NCBI GenBank assembly: GCA_031274415.1
Contig: JAISQD010000060.1
Coordinates: forward strand, 1 to 35,774
Direction of reading: 5' to 3'
Source of the DNA: Tannerellaceae bacterium
Lineage (GTDB): Bacteria > Bacteroidota > Bacteroidia > Bacteroidales > Tannerellaceae
DNA length: 35,774 bases
Shown here in pieces: positions 16,933 through 23,565 of the stretch. Position 1 is the stretch's first letter, and the number at the start of each line of letters is the position of its first letter. The notes under the pieces were generated by a model. It was given only the letters and a program-made list of their open reading frames with translations. It did not search any database and had not been told where the DNA came from. The position numbers and the translations under genes are program-made.

Positions 16933-17850
16933 ATGCTTGGCAATTTCGCTATCTACATGAAGGATGGGCAGGGGGAGAACAACCGGCTGTATGCGAAGCT
17001 GTACTGTTCTTTGTGCGCTGCATTGCGAAAAACGCATAATGTGCTGTTTACCGTCTTCGTCAATAATGAAATTACGCTTGTCCTGCTATCGCTCGAAGAC
17101 TATATCGGTGCTACAACGCAGCGGGTATTTTGTCCTAAGTTTGTCACGAAAAGGTTCAAAAGACAACCCGCTTATTCTCATCGGGCAATAGATAAAGCCG
17201 CCGGAATTTCAGCCATGCTGGGATGGATATATGCCATTGATTTTTGTACAGACAACGTGAAATACGCTTTCGCTTCCGGTCTCGTTGAGCCGTGGATCGA
17301 AAGGCTTTTACAGGATACGCTTGACGACTTGGATGCGGACACGCAACGTATGGTTGAGGAATATGCCGTCATCACCCGGACTAATTCGCAGGATTTTGAT
17401 TTAATCCAATCGAAATCGTATGAGCTGACCAAGCAACTATACAAGGAAATTGCCGGAGAAACCGATATGCCACAGGATAAAATGGAACACCATGCACACT
17501 TGTTTGGATTAATCGGCAAATGCATCGCTTTCGTAGATCCTTTATTCGATATAGAAAAAGATGCCGAAAGCCGCTCTTTCAATCCGATCATTGCCCGGTC
17601 GAGTGCAAAGAAAACGCCGCTAAGCGACGAATACAGCGCTTTTCTGGATCAATATTGGGAGGTGGAGCATGAAATAGGAAACATACTTGCCACAAAAGCC
17701 GGTAATTTCCATAAGACGCTGATCTATGCGGTCAGTCAGGGATTAGAAAATAATGCGATAAAGATAAAACATACGGTAAATGGCTTTTTCAACGATGGGG
17801 AAATGAAAAACGAGACGTTGGCTTCCCGTTTTTTTGGCGACAGGTATTAA
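16933..17850 (+). CDS. DUF5685-like protein of unknown function
   Basis: The 305-residue protein starts with a short segment followed by LYAKLYCSLCAALRK, which resembles the N-terminal YCGLC motif of DUF5685 proteins. It continues with a mostly helical body that has Cys at CPKF and a histidine pair (MEHHAH, about residue 180). No signal peptide or clear membrane span is seen. The two Cys in YCSLC could bind metal. Function in this family is not known to me. It is coupled to the small membrane peptide in front and followed after 42 bp by the STAS gene, so it probably belongs to the same transcript. Family assignment is tentative. Confidence 0.5.
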   Translation: MLGNFAIYMKDGQGENNRLYAKLYCSLCAALRKTHNVLFTVFVNNEITLVLLSLEDYIGATTQRVFCPKFVTKRFKRQPAYSHRAIDKAAGISAMLGWIYAIDFCTDNVKYAFASGLVEPWIERLLQDTLDDLDADTQRMVEEYAVITRTNSQDFDLIQSKSYELTKQLYKEIAGETDMPQDKMEHHAHLFGLIGKCIAFVDPLFDIEKDAESRSFNPIIARSSAKKTPLSDEYSAFLDQYWEVEHEIGNILATKAGNFHKTLIYAVSQGLENNAIKIKHTVNGFFNDGEMKNETLASRFFGDRY

Positions 17851-17892
17851 CCGCAGTTTCAACAAAATAATCATTCAAAAGTATATGGTAAC

Positions 17893-18207
17893 ATGGAAAA
17901 AATGGAGATAACGGTAACAGAGAAAGACGACAGAACCGTCATTAAAATTTCAGGGCGATTAGACATCGTCAGTTCGGTCGAGTTTGAAAAATCCGTCAAT
18001 TCCTTATTCGAGAGCGGCGTAAGGAATATACTGGTCGATTGCAGCGATATGGAATACACCAGTAGTGCAGGCTTGCGCGTCTTTTTGTTGATGAGAAAAA
18101 GGATTGAAAGCAATAAGGGAAAACTCATCCTCAAGGCGCTAAAGCCGGAAGTGGAAAGTGTTTTCCGTATGGTTGGTTTCTTATCTATGTTTGACCTTGA
18201 AGCATAA
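17893..18207 (+). CDS. STAS-domain protein, anti-sigma factor antagonist type
   Basis: The 104-residue protein is a single STAS domain of the SpoIIAA/RsbV kind. It has ISGRLDIVSSVEFE in the first strand-helix unit and the phosphorylation loop MEYTSSAGLRVFLLM (Ser57/Ser58). In known systems this Ser is phosphorylated by an RsbW-type kinase and dephosphorylated by a PP2C phosphatase; the unphosphorylated form binds a partner. Both activities are encoded together at 23562-25892, six genes on in the same operon, so it is the likely substrate of that protein. The start could also be the ATG at 17902 (MEITVTE). The next gene begins 4 bp after the stop. Confidence 0.9.
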   Translation: MEKMEITVTEKDDRTVIKISGRLDIVSSVEFEKSVNSLFESGVRNILVDCSDMEYTSSAGLRVFLLMRKRIESNKGKLILKALKPEVESVFRMVGFLSMFDLEA

Positions 18208-18211
18208 TATA

Positions 18212-20479
18212 ATGAAGCGCTATCCTCTTTTTATCCTGCTCACCGTCCTTCTGTCGTCTTCATGCAGCGGCAGTAAAGAACCCGGAGGGTTAAACCTCAC
18301 AAAGACAGACGACCTCCACGATAAACGTATCGCCATATTGGTCGGCAGCATTTGCGATAGCTACGTAAAGGAGCACTATCCCCATTCGAAAATGCTGTAC
18401 ATAGACAATATCTCGGATATTGTGCTGGCTGTTAAAAACGGGCAATGCGACGGCACTTTCTTCGACCAGGGCATCATACCCGATGTCGTGAAAGAACATC
18501 CGGAAATAGGCGTCCTCGAAGAAGGGTTGATTTATCAGGACATCGGTTTCGGCTTTAACCGCAACAATACGCAGTTGAAAGACCTGTTCAACGAATTTTT
18601 ACGCGAACTGAAAGACAGCGGACAGCTGGAAGTGCTCTTGGACAGCTGGATCAACGAGTATGAAAACATGCCTGTTCCCGTAGTGGGCGGCGATGGCAGT
18701 GGCGGCGTTGTCCGGATGGGCACTACCGGAACCGAAATACCCGGTTCGTTTGTGAAAGACGGAAAGCCGACAGGCCTTGATATAGACCTTCTCTACCGCT
18801 TCGCCACGAAACATAACCTGAAAGTAGAGGTGCAAAGACTCTTGTTCGGCGGACTGATTGCCGCCATCGAAACAGGCAAAGTCGATATCATCGGCAGTGG
18901 TATCGCCATTACCGAAGAACGAAGTAAACGGATCGACTTTTCCGAGCCTTACCAAAAAATACGAATCGACGCGATTGCCTTGAAAAAAAATATCGCCGCC
19001 GGCAACCATGCATCAAACAAATTCAACAACGCCAGCGATTTGGCGGATAAACGCCTCGGCGTGCTCATCGGCTCCGTTTACGACCGCTACGCCACAGAAC
19101 ATTATCCCAATGCGAAACTCGTCTATATAGACAATATGCCCGATATTGTGGTCGCGATCGAAAATAACAAGTGCGACGGCGCATTCTTTGCCAATGACGT
19201 TATCGCCGATATCTTGCGGCAACATCCCGCTATTGGCGTACTCGAGACCGGTTTATTCTCACACGAGATGGGCTTTGGTTTCAACTACAATAATCCCCGT
19301 TTACGCGAACTGTTCAATGACTTTCTACGTGAGTTGAGAGCCGCAGGCGAACTGCAAGCCATATACGACCGCTGGGTAAACGATTTTGACACCACTCCGC
19401 TACCGGTGCTGGGCGGCGACGGCAGCGGAGGCGTCATCCGCTTCGTGACGACAGGCAGCGATGTGCCCAGTTCGGCGATCCGTGACGGGCAACCCGCCGG
19501 TTACGATATCGACCTCTTCTACCGTTTTGCTACCAAGCACAATTTTAAAGTGGAAATCCAGAGAATACATTTCGGCGGACTGATTGCCGCGATCTCGTCC
19601 GGAAAAGCAGATATTGCAGGCAGCAGTATCATTATTACCGAAGAACGGGCAAAACAGATGGCTTTTTCCGAACCTTACGCCAGCAAGCGTATAGATGCGC
19701 TGGCGCTGAAAAAAAATATCGCCGCCTATGCAACGGAAGAAAACACGGCTGATCAACCCTCTTTCTTGACCACATTCGTACAAAACTTTGACAACAACCT
19801 GATCAGGGAAAAACGTTATATGCTCATCGTCAACGGACTGATGGTAACGCTCCTCATCTCTGTTTTGTCGGCATTGCTGGGTACTATTCTCGGCGGACTG
19901 ATCTGCTTCATGCGCATGAGCAGCAATCGCCTTTGTCGCAGCATTGCCGCAGGATATATTATTGTTTTGCGCGGAACGCCGATTCTTGTCCTGCTGATGA
20001 TCCTGTTTTATATCGTCTTTGCCAAAGTGGATATTAACGCGGTAGTGGTCGCCGTCATCGCTTTTGCCATGAACCTGGCGGCATACGTCTCCGAGATGTT
20101 TCGGACTTCGATAGAAAGCGTCAATAAAGGGCAAACCGAAGCCGGTATTGCCATGGGATTTACAAAGGTGAGTACGTTTATCCATATCATCTTGCCGCAA
20201 GCCGTGCACCGTGTGATGCCGGTATATAAAGGCGAATTTATTTCGCTCGTAAAAATGACTTCGGTTGTCGGATACATCGCCGTAGAAGATCTGACGAAAG
20301 CCAGCGATATCATCCGCAGCCGCACCTTCGATGCTTTTTTCCCACTCCTGCTTGTAGCGGCTATCTACTTCCTGCTGGCATGGTTGTGTACACTCCTGCT
20401 CGACAGGATTGAGCTAAGCGTCGACCCTAAACATATCCTTAAAAAGCAGATAAAAACAACGTTGAAGGATAGCAAATGA
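18212..20479 (+). CDS. Fusion of two solute-binding modules and an amino-acid-type ABC permease
   Basis: The 755-residue lipoprotein (lipobox SSSC, Cys18) carries two tandem ~241-residue repeats, more than half identical by eye, then an ABC permease (about 520-740) with the EAA-type loop QTEAGIAMGFTKVSTFIHIILP. The repeats belong to family 3 of bacterial solute-binding proteins (ITEER, FSEPY, DIDL motifs) that serve polar amino acids. Each repeat starts with lobe II (DLxDKR...GS) and ends with lobe I, with a GGDGSGG linker between, so the order is II-I-II-I-permease. Only the middle I-II pair has the normal order. The ABC ATPase follows after 18 bp. It is probably an uptake system for a polar amino acid; the ligand cannot be read. 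The start at 18212 begins the signal peptide. Confidence 0.88.
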   Translation: MKRYPLFILLTVLLSSSCSGSKEPGGLNLTKTDDLHDKRIAILVGSICDSYVKEHYPHSKMLYIDNISDIVLAVKNGQCDGTFFDQGIIPDVVKEHPEIGVLEEGLIYQDIGFGFNRNNTQLKDLFNEFLRELKDSGQLEVLLDSWINEYENMPVPVVGGDGSGGVVRMGTTGTEIPGSFVKDGKPTGLDIDLLYRFATKHNLKVEVQRLLFGGLIAAIETGKVDIIGSGIAITEERSKRIDFSEPYQKIRIDAIALKKNIAAGNHASNKFNNASDLADKRLGVLIGSVYDRYATEHYPNAKLVYIDNMPDIVVAIENNKCDGAFFANDVIADILRQHPAIGVLETGLFSHEMGFGFNYNNPRLRELFNDFLRELRAAGELQAIYDRWVNDFDTTPLPVLGGDGSGGVIRFVTTGSDVPSSAIRDGQPAGYDIDLFYRFATKHNFKVEIQRIHFGGLIAAISSGKADIAGSSIIITEERAKQMAFSEPYASKRIDALALKKNIAAYATEENTADQPSFLTTFVQNFDNNLIREKRYMLIVNGLMVTLLISVLSALLGTILGGLICFMRMSSNRLCRSIAAGYIIVLRGTPILVLLMILFYIVFAKVDINAVVVAVIAFAMNLAAYVSEMFRTSIESVNKGQTEAGIAMGFTKVSTFIHIILPQAVHRVMPVYKGEFISLVKMTSVVGYIAVEDLTKASDIIRSRTFDAFFPLLLVAAIYFLLAWLCTLLLDRIELSVDPKHILKKQIKTTLKDSK

Positions 20480-20497
20480 TATAAAAGAAAGACATGT

Positions 20498-21601
20498 ATG
20501 ATACAAGTAGAACATTTAATAAAAATGTATGGCGACCTGACGGTGTTGCGTGATGTGAATGCCGAAATAAAGAAAGGGGAAGTCATTTCCATTATCGGCC
20601 CGTCGGGGACGGGAAAAAGTACCTTCTTGCGTTGCCTCAACCTGCTCGACGCTCCTACCGACGGGAGTATATATATTGACGGGCAGGATATTCTTTCGGC
20701 GAAAGCCAATGTCCCGCTGTTGCGCCGCAAAATGGGAATGGTGTTCCAAAACTTCAACCTTTTCGAGCACCTTTCCGTCATGGGCAACCTGACGATTGGC
20801 CCCATAAAATTGTTGGGACGGTCGCGCGAAGTAGCTAAAGCGCGCGCCCGCGAACTGTTGAAAATAGTGGGATTGGCCGAAAAAGAAAATGCCTTTCCCT
20901 CCGAACTTTCGGGCGGACAAAAACAGCGCATCGCCATTGCCCGTTGCCTGTCTATGGAGCCGGAGATTATCCTCTTCGACGAACCTACTTCGGCGCTCGA
21001 CCCGACGATGGTGAGCGAAGTGCTCAGCGTGATCCGTCGATTGGCTAAGGAAGGAATGACAATGGCTATCGTCACGCATGAAATGAAATTTGCGCACGAT
21101 GTATCGAGCCGCATCTTCTATATGGATCAAGGCGTGATCTACGAAGAAGGTACACCTCACGAGATTTTTACCGCGCCCCGGAAGAATCTGACACGCACGT
21201 TTATCAACCGCATCCGAAGTTTCCACTTTCACATCGCCAATGCCAACTACGACCTGTATGCGCTGAACGCGGAAGTCGAAAACTTCGGCGAGAAGCATAT
21301 CTTTACGCCTTCCCGCCGCAACGCTGTTTTGCTGCTGGTAGAAGAGGTCTTGCAACTTTGTTTTTCCATTGGCGACGAAGCCATCGCCAATACCGGAGGC
21401 GTCGACCTGAACCTCTCGTATTCCGAAAATACCGATGTGGTGGAAGTCATGCTGGAAAGTCATGCCTCGATCGAAAGCGTGATGACCCGCCATGAACCGG
21501 ACGATGGACTGAGCAAAAGTATCATTGCCGGATTATGCGCTTCGACCGAAGAAATCGTTGAGGCCGGTCGTCGCAAATTGACCTTGAAATTGAAAAACTG
21601 A
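20498..21601 (+). CDS. ABC transporter ATPase (GlnQ-like) with an unusual C-terminal extension
   Basis: Residues 1 to about 240 form a complete polar-amino-acid ABC ATPase: Walker [11 protein letters not shown]-loop [11 protein letters not shown], signature [13 protein letters not shown], Walker [14 protein letters not shown] and switch His in VTHE. The family usually ends near 245 residues, but this protein has 367. The extra ~125 residues include [14 protein letters not shown] (Glu282-Glu283), resembling the VEEAVVNVISYAY helix of the RsbW-like kinase domain at 23562-25892, but with the Mg-binding Asn replaced by Leu. They end in a strand-rich segment ([16 protein letters not shown]). I infer a degenerate GHKL-fold domain that could bind the STAS protein. 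It energises the permease encoded just upstream. Confidence 0.9.
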   Translation: MIQVEHLIKMYGDLTVLRDVNAEIKKGEVISIIGPSGTGKSTFLRCLNLLDAPTDGSIYIDGQDILSAKANVPLLRRKMGMVFQNFNLFEHLSVMGNLTIGPIKLLGRSREVAKARARELLKIVGLAEKENAFPSELSGGQKQRIAIARCLSMEPEIILFDEPTSALDPTMVSEVLSVIRRLAKEGMTMAIVTHEMKFAHDVSSRIFYMDQGVIYEEGTPHEIFTAPRKNLTRTFINRIRSFHFHIANANYDLYALNAEVENFGEKHIFTPSRRNAVLLLVEEVLQLCFSIGDEAIANTGGVDLNLSYSENTDVVEVMLESHASIESVMTRHEPDDGLSKSIIAGLCASTEEIVEAGRRKLTLKLKN

Positions 21602-21603
21602 AC

Positions 21604-22599
21604 ATGGCGGCGTTCTACACCGTAATCGTATACTTTGCCGCCTTCTTGCCGGTGTTGCTATTCCTTGCGATGTTGGTGTGGCTGGATAGTTTCGCGTTAG
21701 TCAATAAACGCTGTCTGACCGGCGCTTTCCTGTGGGGTGTCGTATCCACGGCAATAGCGGCATACGGTAGCGAAGGGATGGCGCATCTTCTCCGTGAACG
21801 ACTGTTTGTTGCGCCTGTCTTCGAAGAACTGTTAAAAGGGTTGGGTGTGCTTTATCTCATCGAACGGCAGCGTGCTGCGTTTTTTATCGATGCCGTGCTG
21901 TATGGCGTAGCTGTCGGCGCCGGTTTCGCCGTTGCCGAAAATATCCTGTATATATGGACATTTGCCGATATGACCTTGGGCACAGCCGTGATGCGTGGCA
22001 TAGGTACGGCCATCATGCACTGCGGAGCGGTTGCAGGAACGGCGGCCATTCTGAGTTGGTTTTCTCTTCGAAGTAAACGCGGCGTATTGAGGTATTATTT
22101 GATTGCCTTGTTACCCGCCATCGCTTTACACAGTCTTTACAATTCGCTCATCTTGCCGCCGGCGCTGGCTTTGATAGCCGTTCTCTTTGGCGTTGCCGCA
22201 TGGATCATTGCGCTCATCATCTGTAATGAAAAAACGATAGGCAAATGGCTTGATGTGGAAGTGGATACCGAAGTACAACTTCTCACCGCCATGCAAAAGG
22301 GCGAATTTACCCAGTCGCGCGCCGGCGTTTACCTGCTCAGTCTCCGCGAACATTTTGCCGCTGAAACCTTCGTGGATATGTATTGCTATCTCAAACTCTA
22401 TCTGGAGTTGTCACTTGCCTCCAAACGCAATATGATGCTTGCCGAAGCAGGTATCGACATTCCCGAAGAAGATGACCTGGCACGGAAACTCACCGAATTT
22501 AACGCGCTCAAAAGGCAAATCGGTAAAACAGGTGAAATAGCCCTCGCCCCGCTCGTGAAGCGTGACAGGCTCTTTGAATGGAAAGTAAGTAAACTATAA
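21604..22599 (+). CDS. PrsW-family intramembrane glutamic protease with a cytoplasmic tail
   Basis: The 331-residue protein has about seven or eight membrane segments in the first 207 residues and the PrsW/CPBP motifs: Glu74-Glu75 and Lys78 in FEELLKG, Glu112-Asn113 in AENILY, His139 in AIMHCG, and His176/Asn180 in LHSLYN. PrsW proteases cut membrane-anchored proteins such as anti-sigma factors. Residues from about 208 on form a soluble helical domain that I do not recognise. The gene starts 2 bp after the ABC ATPase stop, and the next starts 3 bp after its own stop, so it is a fixed part of the operon. The substrate may be a membrane protein of this operon, but nothing shows which. Confidence 0.85.
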   Translation: MAAFYTVIVYFAAFLPVLLFLAMLVWLDSFALVNKRCLTGAFLWGVVSTAIAAYGSEGMAHLLRERLFVAPVFEELLKGLGVLYLIERQRAAFFIDAVLYGVAVGAGFAVAENILYIWTFADMTLGTAVMRGIGTAIMHCGAVAGTAAILSWFSLRSKRGVLRYYLIALLPAIALHSLYNSLILPPALALIAVLFGVAAWIIALIICNEKTIGKWLDVEVDTEVQLLTAMQKGEFTQSRAGVYLLSLREHFAAETFVDMYCYLKLYLELSLASKRNMMLAEAGIDIPEEDDLARKLTEFNALKRQIGKTGEIALAPLVKRDRLFEWKVSKL

Positions 22600-22602
22600 A
22601 CA

Positions 22603-23565
22603 ATGAATGATAAGCTAAAAATGAAGATATTGAGGTATGCCGTCGTAGCGTGGACGATGATTCCATTTTTCGCCGCCGCCCAGAAACTGACCTTTACGCC
22701 GCAATGGACGCCACAAAGTCAGTTTGCCGGCTATTATGCCGCAGCGGAAAAAGGTTTTTACAGGCAGGCAGGGCTGGACGTCGACATCGTCCATTTTTCC
22801 ACTTCCCTCAATGCGGTAGAGATGTTGAAAAGCGGCGTGTCCGATATCATTACCTGCAACCTGATGGAGGCGATGAAACAGCGTGATGCCGGTTTGCCGT
22901 TGGTCAATATCCTGCAAACGTCGATGCAGTCGAGTATGCTGATTATTTCCCATACGCCGCTCGACAAGGGATGGCTGTCGCTCAATGGCAAACGGGTAGG
23001 CCGGTGGCGGGCAGGATACAGCGCTATCGCCTCCCTTGTATCCCGTGAGCAAGAATTACAAATAGAGTGGGTCGACTTTTTAAGCGGTATCAACCTGTTT
23101 ATGTCCGGGGCGGTAGATGCCACTATTGCCATGAGCTACAACGAATTATTCTCCATCATGGAAACAGGGACTAACGTAGCGGAGAATCAACTCATCCGCT
23201 TTGCCGACTCGGGCTACAATATTCCCGAAGACGGAGTATATGTGACGGAGTCGTTTTTCCTGAAAAACAGGGAGGCTGTCGTCCGGTTCGCCGAAGCGAC
23301 CCGGAAAGGTTGGTTATGGGTGAAAGATCATCCGGAGGAGGCGACCGACATTGTCATGTCGGTGGTTAGGAAACACAAAATTCCTACCAACCGGCATCAC
23401 CAGAGGATGATGCTCGCAGAAATCCTCCGGTTGCAATGCTTGCCGGGCGAAACCGAACCCGCCTTCACGTTGCCCGAAATCCAATGGGACTACCTGAACG
23501 CCTTGTTGCTGGAAACGGGCGATATACACAAAAAGATTGAATACCGTAATTTTATCAAGCAATGA
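22603..23565 (+). CDS. NMT1/THI5-like periplasmic substrate-binding protein
   Basis: The 320-residue protein (314 if started at the ATG at 22621) has a signal peptide ending FFAAAQ. The NMT1-like fold is seen in FTPQWTPQSQFAGYYAAAEKG followed by GFYRQAGLDVDIV, MLKSGVSDIITCN, and the later GYNIPEDGVYVTESFF. Relatives bind thiamine precursors, pyrimidines, sulphonates or riboflavin-like compounds, for transport or as sensors. No permease of the matching (SsuC/ThiX) type is present here, which suggests a sensory role or sharing of ligand with the next gene. Its stop overlaps the start of that sensor-phosphatase gene by 4 bp. The ligand is unknown. Confidence 0.85.
   Translation: MNDKLKMKILRYAVVAWTMIPFFAAAQKLTFTPQWTPQSQFAGYYAAAEKGFYRQAGLDVDIVHFSTSLNAVEMLKSGVSDIITCNLMEAMKQRDAGLPLVNILQTSMQSSMLIISHTPLDKGWLSLNGKRVGRWRAGYSAIASLVSREQELQIEWVDFLSGINLFMSGAVDATIAMSYNELFSIMETGTNVAENQLIRFADSGYNIPEDGVYVTESFFLKNREAVVRFAEATRKGWLWVKDHPEEATDIVMSVVRKHKIPTNRHHQRMMLAEILRLQCLPGETEPAFTLPEIQWDYLNALLLETGDIHKKIEYRNFIKQ

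Noticed and set aside
18265..19735. Assembly duplication as the cause of the two solute-binding repeats
   Set aside because: The two copies differ at many residues throughout, so they are an old duplication and not a sequencing or assembly artefact.
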